A stretch of 9,151 bases of DNA from Gammaproteobacteria bacterium (GTDB taxonomy: Bacteria > Pseudomonadota > Gammaproteobacteria > UBA5335 > SLRW01), in contig SLLK01000300.1 in assembly GCA_007134115.1 (NCBI GenBank), forward strand, positions 1 to 9,151. The letters run 5' to 3'. Positions 1-6,490 of the stretch are shown one piece after another. Made by a program: the position numbers and the translations under genes. Positions within the stretch are counted from its first letter, which is position 1. Each line of letters opens with the position of its first letter. The notes beneath the pieces are model-generated. The model worked only from the letters and a program-made list of their open reading frames with translations. It was not told the DNA's origin and searched no databases.

Positions 1-658
1 AGACCACGATGGTGTCATTGAGCGAGTAGCCAATCACGGCGAGGATCGCCGCCAGCACGGCGAGATCGAAGCTCAGCTGCAGCCAGGCGAAGGCACCCAG
101 CACCAGCACCACGTCGTGAATGAGCGCGCCCACCGAACCCAGCGCAAAGCGCCATTCGAAACGCAGCGCTACGTAGATCAGGATGCCGATGAGAGCGAAC
201 AGGACGGCCAGACCGCCCTGCTCACGCAGTTCCTCACCCACCTGGGGACCGACGAACTCCACGCGGCGCACGTCGACCTCGACGTCACCCTCGGAAAGCG
301 CCTGCAGCACCAGCGTACTGATCTCCTCGCTTCCCTCGTCGCCGTTCTCGTCGGCATGCTCGGGCGGCACGCGTATGAGCACCTCGCGCGGCGAACCGAA
401 GTTCTGCACCAGTGCGTTCTCAAAGCCCACCGCGTCCAGCCGCTGGCGCACGTCCTGCAGGGAAGGCGCTTCTTCGTAGCCCACTTCGACCAGCACACCG
501 CCGGTGAAGTCGATACCGAAGTTCAGGCCGCGCGCCGCCAGACCCACCAAAGACAACAGCAGCAGGGCGAGCGTAATAAACATGGCCACGCGCCGCTGCG
601 ACATGAAGTCAATATTCAGCTTCCGCGGGTCAACCACCTGTATTCCTGTAGCGCGCAT
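1..658 (-). CDS. secF: Protein translocase subunit SecF (3' part beyond the window)
   Basis: SecF is an inner-membrane RND-type protein that pairs with SecD and uses the proton motive force to help the Sec translocon complete export of proteins to the periplasm. The first 219 codons are present; family members are about 305-320 residues, so roughly the last third is cut off by the window edge. A short cytoplasmic N-terminus is followed by membrane segment 1 (about 24-42), then the SecD/F signature FGIDFTGG (47-54), a periplasmic domain with an acidic stretch (about 99-113), the VGPQVGEEL motif (136-144), and membrane segments at about 150-165, 175-193 and 198-212. The window ends in IGYSLNDTIVV, containing the conserved transmembrane Asp (D215, equivalent to E. 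coli D213). The ATG is preceded by GGGAG, which overlaps the secD stop codon. secD ends only 9 bp upstream, so translation is probably coupled. Confidence 0.96.
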   Translation of the reverse strand, partial: MRATGIQVVDPRKLNIDFMSQRRVAMFITLALLLLSLVGLAARGLNFGIDFTGGVLVEVGYEEAPSLQDVRQRLDAVGFENALVQNFGSPREVLIRVPPEHADENGDEGSEEISTLVLQALSEGDVEVDVRRVEFVGPQVGEELREQGGLAVLFALIGILIYVALRFEWRFALGSVGALIHDVVLVLGAFAWLQLSFDLAVLAAILAVIGYSLNDTIVV

Positions 659-667
659 GACTGCTCC

Positions 668-2521
668 CTAGATCGACAGTTTGCTGACGGCGCGACCGCC
701 GTAGATCAGATTGATCACGGCACGCGTACCCAGGATGGCGGTAAACATCGAGGTCGCGATGCCGATGGAGAGCGTCACGGCGAAGCCCTGCACGGGGCCG
801 GTGCCGAAGCTGAACAGCACGACGGCGGCAATCAGCGTGGTCACGTTGGCGTCGGCGATGGTAGAGAAAGCCTTGCCGTAACCCGAATGGATGGCCGCCT
901 GCGGCGTGTTACCGTTACGCAATTCCTCGCGTATTCGCTCGAAAATGAGCACGTTGGCGTCCACTGCCATACCCACGGTAAGCACGATCCCGGCAATGCC
1001 CGGCAAGGTCAGATTGGCGCCCAGCAGTGACAGCAGAGCGACAATCACAAACAGGTTGGTGAACAGCGCCAGGTTGGCGACCATGCCGAAGGTGCGGTAG
1101 TAAACGGCCATGAACAACACCACCAGCAGGAAGCCGAACACCACCGCCTTGAAGCCCTGCTCAATGTTCTCCTGACCCAGGCTGGGGCCTACGGTGCGCT
1201 CCTCGATAATGCGGATGGGCGCGGCCAGGGCGCCGGCACGCAACAGCAGCGCCAGCGTCTGCGCCTCCTGCGGGCTGCTCAGGCCGGTGATCTGGAAGCG
1301 GCTGCTGAAGACGCCACGGATGGTGGCAATATTGATGACTTCCTCGACGGTGCGCTCCACCTCGACCAGCTCGCCGTTGCGGCGCTCCACATCAATGCGG
1401 TTCTCTATAAACACCACCGCCATGGGCCGGCCCAGATTCTCGCGCGTGGTGCGACCCATGCGGCGCGCGCCCTGGCTGTCCAGGGTGATAAAGGCGGCGG
1501 GACTGGCGGTATCCTGATCGAAACCCGAGCGCGCATTACGCAGGTTGTCGCCGGTAACGATCACCTCGCGGCGCAACAGCACCGGCTCACCTTCACGCGT
1601 CTCGTAAAGCTGGCTGCCCAGCGGCATGCGGCCGGTGCGCTCGGCCTCGTAGGGGTCGCCGTCCTGGTGCACCATGCGAAATTCCAGGGTGGCAGTAGAA
1701 CCCAGAATTTCCTTGGCCTGGGCGGTGTCCTGCACACCCGGCAGTTGCACCACGATGCGGTCAGTACCCTGGCGCTGCACGATGGGTTCAGCCACGCCGA
1801 GTTCGTTAACGCGGTTGCGCAGCGTGGTGATGTTCTGCTCCAGCGCGGACTGCCGCTGTTCCTCGATGGCGTCTTCGCGCAGCCGCGCCCGCACGGTCAA
1901 ACCGTCATCGGCGGTACTCACGTCCACGTCCTCGACCATGCGCCGTACCAGGCGCGCCACCCGTTCCTGATCATCAGCGTCCCGCAGGGTCACCGAGATG
2001 CGGTCACCGCGGCGTTCAATCGCCGTGTAGCGGATACGCTCGTCGCGCAGCAGGCGCCGGATGGTGTTCTCCACATCGCTGGCGAAGCGCTCGGTGCCCG
2101 CCTCCATGTCCACCTGCATGAGAAAGTGCACGCCGCCACGCAGGTCCAGGCCCAGCGAAATCTGGCGTGCGCCAATAGCGCTCAGCCAGCCGGGGGTGCG
2201 TGGCGCACGGTTGAGGGCGACTACGTAATCGGTGCCCAGCTCGGCACGCAGAAGGTCCCGCACCAGCGACTGGGTGTCGTCGTCCGCCAGCCGGACCAGC
2301 AGGCGACCACCCTCGAAACTGATGCCCTGGTGGTCGATTTCCTCGCGATCAAGCAGCGCATCAACGTCTGCGACCAGCGCCGAATCCACCTGCACGGCGC
2401 CGGTACCGGCCACCTGTACCGCCGGGTCCTCGCCGAACGCCGTCGGCAGGGCGTAAAGCACGCCGAGGAACACCACTGCCGCTACGAGCAGGTTCTTCCA
2501 TGTCGGATACTGATTGATCAT
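668..2521 (-). CDS. secD: Protein translocase subunit SecD
   Basis: SecD forms the SecDF complex that binds emerging preproteins on the periplasmic side and pulls them out using the proton gradient. The 617-residue length is normal (E. coli 615). An N-terminal membrane anchor (about 10-27) ends in the typical YALPTAFGEDPAVQV. The signature GLDLRGG is at 124-130, and a large periplasmic P1 region contains NRVNELGVAEPIVQRQG (236-252) and LPGVQDTAQAK (260-270). The C-terminal membrane bundle starts near 455. GMAVDANVLIFERIREEL (517-534) carries the conserved Asp521 (E. coli D519) of the proton relay, and ADANVTTLIAA (556-566) follows. The start matches the family's MxxYPxWK N-terminus and has a GAGG Shine-Dalgarno about 9 nt upstream. 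It sits 67 bp after yajC and 9 bp before secF in the same operon. Confidence 0.98.
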   Translation of the reverse strand: MINQYPTWKNLLVAAVVFLGVLYALPTAFGEDPAVQVAGTGAVQVDSALVADVDALLDREEIDHQGISFEGGRLLVRLADDDTQSLVRDLLRAELGTDYVVALNRAPRTPGWLSAIGARQISLGLDLRGGVHFLMQVDMEAGTERFASDVENTIRRLLRDERIRYTAIERRGDRISVTLRDADDQERVARLVRRMVEDVDVSTADDGLTVRARLREDAIEEQRQSALEQNITTLRNRVNELGVAEPIVQRQGTDRIVVQLPGVQDTAQAKEILGSTATLEFRMVHQDGDPYEAERTGRMPLGSQLYETREGEPVLLRREVIVTGDNLRNARSGFDQDTASPAAFITLDSQGARRMGRTTRENLGRPMAVVFIENRIDVERRNGELVEVERTVEEVINIATIRGVFSSRFQITGLSSPQEAQTLALLLRAGALAAPIRIIEERTVGPSLGQENIEQGFKAVVFGFLLVVLFMAVYYRTFGMVANLALFTNLFVIVALLSLLGANLTLPGIAGIVLTVGMAVDANVLIFERIREELRNGNTPQAAIHSGYGKAFSTIADANVTTLIAAVVLFSFGTGPVQGFAVTLSIGIATSMFTAILGTRAVINLIYGGRAVSKLSI

Positions 2522-2588
2522 GCCGCTGATCCTCGCACTACGGGCTGCATGCGCTTCGTTCCCTCAGAATGTCGCCGTCCCGCAGGGC

Positions 2589-2912
2589 TCAGGCGCTTTT
2601 CAGGGTGCCTTTGGGCAACAGGCTGGATACCGCCTGTTTCTGCACCTTGACCGTCACCTTGTCAGCGATTTCCACGTCGATGAAATGATCGCCCAGCGTG
2701 GTGATGCGCCCGGCCACACCACCGGTGGTCACCACCTCGTCACCCACGGACAGCGCTTCCACCATCTGCCGGTGTTCCTTGGCCCGCTTCATCTGCGGAC
2801 GAATCAGCAGGAAGTAGAACAGCACAAACAGAATGATCAGGGGCAGAAACGTCATCATGGCGCTGGGCTCACCACCCTGCTGCGCCCAGGCATCACTGAT
2901 AAAAAAGCTCAT
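2589..2912 (-). CDS. yajC: Sec translocon accessory protein YajC
   Basis: YajC is a small single-pass inner-membrane protein that co-purifies with SecDF and SecYEG; it is not essential in E. coli. The 107 residues match the family length (E. coli 110). A short polar N-terminus leads into one hydrophobic segment (about 20-38) ending in the hallmark LLIRPQMKR (36-43). The soluble domain contains the family motifs SVGDEVVTTGGVAGRI (55-70) and VEIADKVTVKVQKQAV (80-95). A GGAGAA Shine-Dalgarno lies 8 nt before the ATG. It stands between tgt (64 bp upstream) and secD (67 bp downstream), the conserved gammaproteobacterial order. Confidence 0.97.
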   Translation of the reverse strand: MSFFISDAWAQQGGEPSAMMTFLPLIILFVLFYFLLIRPQMKRAKEHRQMVEALSVGDEVVTTGGVAGRITTLGDHFIDVEIADKVTVKVQKQAVSSLLPKGTLKSA

Positions 2913-2976
2913 TGTTCCGGTTCTCCGTGAACGTCAATGGGGTGCCGCGCAAGCCGGCGGCCGCATTCGGCGCGCA

Positions 2977-4095
2977 TTATGCCACAGTCGGCGGTGGTTT
3001 CGAGCGCGCGGCGTAGAACTCGCGACGATACTGCGCGAACCGGCCGGCTGCAATGGCTTCACGTAGTTGCGCCATCAGTTCCAGGTAATAGTGCAGATTA
3101 TGCAGGGTGGCCAGGCGCGAATAGAGCATCTCGCCACACTTCTCCAGATGACGCAGATAGGCGCGGGAGTAATTGCGGCAGGTGTAGCAGTGACAGGCAG
3201 GGTCGATGGGGCCGGTAGCGCTGCGATGCTCACTGTGACGGATGCGCACGTTGCCGGTCGTGGTGAACAGATGGCCATTGCGCGCGTTGCGGGTGGGCAT
3301 CACGCAATCAAACATATCCACGCCGCGCGCCACGGCCTCGACAATGTCCTCCGGCGTGCCCACGCCCATCAGATAACGCGGCCGCTCACGCGGCATGAGC
3401 GGCAGCACCGCATCCATGACCGCCGTACGCTCCTCCACCGGCTCGCCCACCGACAGCCCGCCCAGGGCGTAGCCGTCGAAACCGATCTGCATCAGGCCCT
3501 CCAGCGAAGCCTGCCGCAGCCCGGGGTACATACCGCCCTGCACAATACCGAACAGGGCACCCGGGGCGTCCTCACCCCACGCCGCATGACTGCGCTGCGC
3601 CCAGCGCAGGGAAAGCTCCATGGAGCGGCGGGCCTCCTCCTCGCTGCAGGGCCAGGCGGTGCAGTCATCGAAAATCATGGCGATATCCGAGCCCAGCGCA
3701 CGCTGCACGGCCATCGCTTCCTCGGGCCCCAGGAACACCTCCGAGCCGTCGATGGGCGAGCGGAACAACACACCCTTTTCATCCAGCTTGCGCATGTCCG
3801 CCAGGCTGTAGACCTGAAAGCCGCCGGAATCGGTGAGCAGCGGACGCTGCCAGTGCATGAAACCGTGCAGACCGCCGTGCGCGCCGATCACTTCGGTGCC
3901 CGGGCGCAGCATCAGGTGGAAGGTGTTGCCCAGGATGATCCGGGCGCCCAGGTCCATCAGGTCCTCGGGCGTGAGCGACTTGACCGTGCCATAGGTGCCC
4001 ACCGGCATGAACACCGGCGTCTCGACCACCCCGTGGGCCAGCGTCATGCGCCCCCGGCGTGCATCACCATCAGTCGCCAGCAAGTCGAATTTCAA
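2977..4095 (-). CDS. tgt: Queuine/preQ1 tRNA-ribosyltransferase (TGT), TTG start
   Basis: This enzyme exchanges guanine-34 for preQ1 in the GUN anticodons of tRNA-Asn, -Asp, -His and -Tyr, the committed tRNA step of queuosine synthesis. The 372 residues align end to end with E. coli Tgt (375). LLTDSGGFQV carries the general-acid/base Asp89. D143 in IFDDCT and the GIVQGG loop (183-188) form the base-binding pocket. MFDCVMPTRNARNGHLF contains the nucleophile Asp263. The zinc site is C301, C303, C306 and H332. Translation begins at TTG rather than ATG: the encoded (M)KFDLLATDG matches the family N-terminus, whereas the first internal ATG would remove 16 conserved residues. A strong GGAGAGG lies 5 nt upstream. 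The TTG overlaps the queA stop in the sequence TTGA. Confidence 0.98.
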   Translation of the reverse strand: MKFDLLATDGDARRGRMTLAHGVVETPVFMPVGTYGTVKSLTPEDLMDLGARIILGNTFHLMLRPGTEVIGAHGGLHGFMHWQRPLLTDSGGFQVYSLADMRKLDEKGVLFRSPIDGSEVFLGPEEAMAVQRALGSDIAMIFDDCTAWPCSEEEARRSMELSLRWAQRSHAAWGEDAPGALFGIVQGGMYPGLRQASLEGLMQIGFDGYALGGLSVGEPVEERTAVMDAVLPLMPRERPRYLMGVGTPEDIVEAVARGVDMFDCVMPTRNARNGHLFTTTGNVRIRHSEHRSATGPIDPACHCYTCRNYSRAYLRHLEKCGEMLYSRLATLHNLHYYLELMAQLREAIAAGRFAQYRREFYAARSKPPPTVA

Positions 4096-5129
4096 CGTGG
4101 CCTCTCCGGGGTCAGGAACATCGCATCACCATAGCTGAAGAAACGGTAGCGCTGTTCCACCGCATGCCGGTAGGCCGCCATCACCCGCTCATGGCCGCCA
4201 AAAGCACACACCAGCATGATCAGCGTTGAGCCCGGCAGATGGAAGTTGGTCAGTAATGCATCCACCACGCGGAAGCGGTAGCCCGGACGGATGAACAGAT
4301 CGGTCTCGCCGCTGAACGGCTCCGGCGAGCCACTGCCGGCGGCAGCCGTCTCCAGCGCCCGGACGACCGTCGTGCCCACCGCAACGACCCGGCCACCGCG
4401 CGCGCGAGTGCGTGCCACCTGCTCACACAGCGCCGCGTCCACCTGCAACCATTCCGAGTGCATCACGTGCGCATCCAGATCTTCACTGCGCACCGGCTGG
4501 AAAGTACCCGCCCCCACGTGCAGCGTTAGCCGTGCACACGCCACACCCCGGGATTCAAGCCGCTCAAGCATCGCATCATCAAAATGCAGGCCGGCCGTGG
4601 GCGCCGCCACCGCGCCGGGCTGGCGCGCAAACACCGTCTGATAACGCTCCCGGTCGCCGGCGGTATCCGCGCGCTCTATGTAGGGCGGCAACGGCATGTG
4701 CCCGTGGCGCTCAAGCAGTGCCGACACCCCGCCCTCGCCGGCCAGCGCCAGGCGGAACAGGCTGCCTTCGCGGCCCACCATCACCAGTTCTTCGCCCGGC
4801 GCTACCTGCAGGCGCATCCCCGCCCGCAATGCCTTGCTCGCTCGCACATGGGCCAGCAGCAATCGCTCACTCAGCACGCGCTCAACCAGAACCTCCACCT
4901 GCCCGCCGGTTTCCTTGCGCGCAAACAGCCGCGCCGGGATCACCCGCGTATCGTTGAGCACCAGCAAATCCCCCGGCCGCAGAAAGGCAGGCAATTCCGC
5001 GAACATCCGGTCTTCAAACCCTTCAGCACAGCCGTCCAGGCACAGCATGCGACTCTCCCCACGCCGAACCGGAGGCTCCTGGGCGATGAGTTCAGGGGGC
5101 AGTTCATAGTCAAAGTCGCTGCGCTGCAT
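4092..5129 (-). CDS. queA: S-adenosylmethionine:tRNA ribosyltransferase-isomerase
   Basis: QueA transfers and isomerises the ribose of S-adenosylmethionine onto preQ1-modified tRNA, giving epoxyqueuosine, the step after Tgt. From this start the protein has 345 residues (E. coli 356). Family blocks in order: DFDYELPPELIAQEP (N-terminus), GDLLVLNDTRVIPARLF, GHMPLPPYIER, YQTVFARQPGAVAAPTAGLHF, LTLHVGAGTFQPVR, HVMHSEW, VGTTVVRALE, VDALLTNFHLPGSTLIMLV and YRFFSYGDAMFL near the C-terminus. An in-frame ATG six codons upstream (5147) would add MLAFAP. I prefer 5129 because the homologous N-terminus begins there, but neither start has a convincing Shine-Dalgarno (5147 has only a weak AGG). It is the first gene of the queA-tgt-yajC-secDF operon, downstream of a structured repeat region that must hold its promoter. 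Confidence 0.97.
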   Translation of the reverse strand: MQRSDFDYELPPELIAQEPPVRRGESRMLCLDGCAEGFEDRMFAELPAFLRPGDLLVLNDTRVIPARLFARKETGGQVEVLVERVLSERLLLAHVRASKALRAGMRLQVAPGEELVMVGREGSLFRLALAGEGGVSALLERHGHMPLPPYIERADTAGDRERYQTVFARQPGAVAAPTAGLHFDDAMLERLESRGVACARLTLHVGAGTFQPVRSEDLDAHVMHSEWLQVDAALCEQVARTRARGGRVVAVGTTVVRALETAAAGSGSPEPFSGETDLFIRPGYRFRVVDALLTNFHLPGSTLIMLVCAFGGHERVMAAYRHAVEQRYRFFSYGDAMFLTPERPR

Positions 5130-5161
5130 GGGCGCGAATGCTAGCATAAGGCCTGACGGTC

Positions 5162-5190
5162 GTATTAAGTATTAGGTATGTAAGTATTAA
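5162..5190 (-). repeat. Left heptamer repeat array (TTAATAC on minus strand)
   Basis: Read on the plus strand this stretch is GTATTAA, GTATTAG, GTATGTAA (one unit of 8) and GTATTAA. It is four head-to-tail copies of a 7-base unit that reads TTAATAC on the minus strand. It lies about 33 bp upstream of the queA start and is strikingly AT-rich against the GC-rich surroundings. The same unit recurs in the opposite orientation at 5299-5326, so the two arrays face each other around a GC-rich core. Confidence 0.75.
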
Positions 5191-5308
5191 GGAAGCGCTG
5201 AACTGTCGCCCATGGAAAGGGGTAAACGCGAGGCATTCTCACCAACCCGACGAACGGCGCGCGCCTGCGAGTCGGCGGTCACCGCCTCGTACCGCGCCTT
5301 AATACTTA
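5181..5308. repeat. Nested inverted-repeat element between queA and tRNA-Leu
   Basis: Several inverted repeats are nested in this gene-free spacer. The outermost is a perfect 12-bp pair, TAAGTATTAAGG (5181-5192) with CCTTAATACTTA (5297-5308). Inside it GGTA (5221-5224) pairs with TACC (5290-5293), and CGAGGC (5229-5234) pairs with GCCTCG (5284-5289). Further in, CCGAC (5247-5251) pairs with GTCGG (5271-5275). At the centre is a 10-bp palindrome, GGCGCGCGCC (5256-5265). A second local palindrome, GGCGGT-C-ACCGCC, lies at 5274-5286. The left arm carries about 28 extra bases (5193-5220) with no partner. No convincing protein is encoded. It could be a MITE-like or REP-like repeat, or a structured regulatory spacer; one copy cannot decide. 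Confidence 0.6.
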
Positions 5309-5333
5309 ACACTGAAAACTTAAAACTTTTAAT
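5299..5333 (+). repeat. Right heptamer repeat array
   Basis: Four consecutive 7-base units, TTAATAC, TTAACAC, TGAAAAC and TTAAAAC (5299-5326), are followed by a degenerate TTTTAAT. The consensus is TTAAnAC. The copies are in the opposite orientation to the array at 5162-5190. The unit at 5320-5326 overlaps the probable -35 element of the tRNA-Leu promoter. Confidence 0.75.
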
Positions 5334-5348
5334 TTCTTCCCTTATACT
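5320..5348 (+). promoter_or_regulatory. Probable sigma-70 promoter of tRNA-Leu
   Basis: TTAAAA at 5320-5325 (4 of 6 matches to the -35 consensus) is separated by 17 bp from TATACT at 5343-5348 (5 of 6 matches to the -10 consensus). A GC-rich discriminator (GCCCGC, 5349-5354) follows, as is typical of stable-RNA promoters under stringent control. The predicted start near 5355 leaves only a few bases of leader before the mature tRNA at 5359. This is inferred from motifs only. Confidence 0.6.
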
Positions 5349-5358
5349 GCCCGCCCAT

Positions 5359-5445
5359 GCCGGGATGGCGGAACTGGTAGACGCGCCGGACTCAAAATCC
5401 GGTTCTGGCAACAGAGTGCGAGTTCGAGTCTCGCTCCCGGCACCA
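5359..5445 (+). tRNA. tRNA-Leu, anticodon CAA
   Basis: A complete class II tRNA that decodes UUG. The acceptor stem pairs GCCGGGA (5359-5365) with TCCCGGC (5435-5441), followed by discriminator A5442 and an encoded CCA (5443-5445). The anticodon stem CCGGA (5386-5390) pairs with TCCGG (5398-5402). It encloses the loop CTCAAAA, giving anticodon CAA at 5393-5395. A long variable arm (5403-5417) can form TCTG/CAGA, as expected for leucine tRNAs. The T arm is GCGAG-TTCGAGT-CTCGC (5418-5434). I see no clear intrinsic terminator before the NUDIX gene 47 bp downstream, so readthrough into it is possible. Confidence 0.97.
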
Positions 5446-5492
5446 TCATTACAGGCGTTGCGTTGTTAACGGAGCGTCATCCGGTCACGCCG

Positions 5493-6041
5493 ATGAAATA
5501 TTGCAGCCAGTGCGGCGATCCTGTCCGCGTGAGCATCCCCGACGGTGACAATCTGCCGCGCTACGTGTGCAGCAGTTGCGACACCATCCATTACCAGAAT
5601 CCGCGCATGGTGGTGGGCTGTGTGCCCGAGTGGCAGGGACAGGTATTGCTGTGCCGCCGGGCCATCGAACCCCGGCATGGCTACTGGACATTGCCGGCCG
5701 GCTACCTGGAAAACGGTGAAACCACCGTCGAAGGGGCCGCACGCGAAACGCTGGAAGAGGCCAACGCCCGGGTCGAGATAGATGATCTCTACACCATGAT
5801 CAATCTGCCGCACATCAACCAGGTGTATCTGCTGTTTCGCGCGCGCCTGCTTGACGACCGGTTCTCGCCCGGCGAAGAATCACTGGAAACGCAGCTGTTC
5901 GCCGAACACGAGATTCCCTGGCAGGAACTGGCTTTCCCCACGGTGGGTTTTACGCTGGAGCATTACTTCAGCGATCTCAGGCGGGGGCACTTCGAAGTCA
6001 GACTCAAGGACATGATTTTCAGGCGCAACAACAGGAAATAG
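5493..6041 (+). CDS. Zinc-ribbon NUDIX hydrolase
   Basis: A 182-residue NUDIX-superfamily protein, a group that cleaves nucleoside diphosphates linked to another moiety. An N-terminal zinc ribbon, C4-x2-C7 and C26-x2-C29, precedes the NUDIX fold, an arrangement resembling NudC-type NADH pyrophosphatases but shorter. The NUDIX box is complete: G70, E76, R84-E85 and E88-E89 (GX5EX7REUXEE). The usual Gly after EEx is replaced by Asn91. The conserved IHYQNPRMVVGC (32-43) and the NLPHINQVY block mark a widespread proteobacterial subfamily whose substrate is not established. I chose ATG 5493 because MKYCSQCG begins the zinc ribbon. An in-frame TTG at 5463 would add ten residues without family support. 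No strong Shine-Dalgarno is positioned for either start; a GGAG at 5471-5474 is too far upstream. Confidence 0.93.
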   Translation: MKYCSQCGDPVRVSIPDGDNLPRYVCSSCDTIHYQNPRMVVGCVPEWQGQVLLCRRAIEPRHGYWTLPAGYLENGETTVEGAARETLEEANARVEIDDLYTMINLPHINQVYLLFRARLLDDRFSPGEESLETQLFAEHEIPWQELAFPTVGFTLEHYFSDLRRGHFEVRLKDMIFRRNNRK

Positions 6042-6046
6042 CCGCC

Positions 6047-6099
6047 GCGCCGGCCGCTTCGGCGCATCATAACCCGCCCGGTGCCTACCCAGACCGGGC
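6047..6099. other. Two GC-rich hairpins between the NUDIX gene and fdxA
   Basis: GCGCCG (6047-6052) pairs with CGGCGC (6060-6065) across a 7-nt loop. GCCCGGT (6076-6082) pairs with ACCGGGC (6093-6099) across a 10-nt loop. Neither is followed by a T-run on the plus strand, so they are not textbook intrinsic terminators. They may still slow polymerase or protect the 3' end of the NUDIX transcript. Confidence 0.4.
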
Positions 6100-6147
6100 A
6101 AAAGCCCTTATCATGGGGCGCAAACCGGAGATCTGGAGCTACCGTCC

Positions 6148-6471
6148 ATGACCTACGTCGTCACCGAGAACTGCATCAAGTGCAAATACACCGATTGCGT
6201 GGAAGTGTGCCCGGTGGATTGCTTCCATGAAGGACCCAACTTCCTGGCGATCGACCCCGATGAGTGCATTGACTGCACCCTGTGCGAGCCTGAATGCCCG
6301 GCGGAAGCCATCTATTCAGAGGATGACCTGCCCGAAGAGCAGGCGCATTTCCTGGAGCTCAATGCGGAACTCGCGGCAGAATGGCCGGTGATTACCGAGC
6401 AGAAGGACCCGCCTGCCGACGCCGAGGAATGGGACGGCAAGCCGGACAAGCTGAAACACCTGGAGCGCTGA
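6148..6471 (+). CDS. fdxA: 7Fe ferredoxin, [3Fe-4S][4Fe-4S] type
   Basis: A small soluble electron carrier. Its 107 residues closely follow Azotobacter vinelandii ferredoxin I (106 mature residues), including the long C-terminal extension ending in KLKHLER. By that alignment C9, C17 and C50 bind the [3Fe-4S] cluster and C21, C40, C43 and C46 bind the [4Fe-4S] cluster. C12 and C25 are additional cysteines also present in the family. The protein is very acidic, as usual. GGAG at 6135-6138 lies 9 nt before the ATG. The physiological partner cannot be read from the neighbours; in Azotobacter FdI is linked to redox stress responses. The stop codon lies 6 bp from the end of the convergent dsbC. Confidence 0.96.
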   Translation: MTYVVTENCIKCKYTDCVEVCPVDCFHEGPNFLAIDPDECIDCTLCEPECPAEAIYSEDDLPEEQAHFLELNAELAAEWPVITEQKDPPADAEEWDGKPDKLKHLER

Positions 6472-6490
6472 GCGCGCTTACTGCTCCAGG
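6459..6490. terminator. Inverted repeat spanning the convergent fdxA and dsbC stops
   Basis: CCTGGAGC (6459-6466) and GCTCCAGG (6483-6490) form a perfect 8-bp inverted repeat around both stop codons. The GC-rich loop region can pair further (AGCGC/GCGCT). Each arm encodes the end of one protein (LER* in FdxA, LEQ* in DsbC). No T-run follows on either strand, so a bidirectional terminator role is inferred from position only. Confidence 0.4.

Noticed and set aside
116..1030. Long plus-strand reading frame opposite secF/secD (304 aa)
   Set aside because: It lies entirely antisense to well-conserved secF and secD, has low-complexity His/Gln/Arg-rich composition and shows no recognisable domain. 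Such frames are expected opposite GC-rich genes.
1667..2650. Plus-strand reading frame opposite secD and yajC (327 aa)
   Set aside because: It is a shadow of two conserved genes and runs across their intergenic gap, with no family features.
3067..4134. Long plus-strand reading frame opposite tgt (355 aa)
   Set aside because: It is antisense to tgt, which keeps all catalytic and zinc residues. The frame is His/Gln/Arg-rich with no motif and no ribosome binding site that I can see.
5130..5147. Longer queA start at ATG 5147
   Set aside because: It adds only MLAFAP, which homologues lack, and has just a weak AGG upstream. It is not excluded, but 5129 fits the family N-terminus.
4092..5445. Functional link between queA/tgt and the neighbouring tRNA-Leu(CAA)
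   Set aside because: Queuosine is placed only in GUN anticodons. The CAA anticodon has no G34, so this tRNA is not a substrate and the adjacency is probably incidental.
5187..5469. Short reading frames on both strands over the spacer and tRNA-Leu
   Set aside because: They translate straight through an intact tRNA and the palindromic repeat, which fully explain the sequence.
6047..6099. Intrinsic terminator after the NUDIX gene
   Set aside because: The hairpins are real, but no T-run follows on the plus strand, so I list them only as hairpins.
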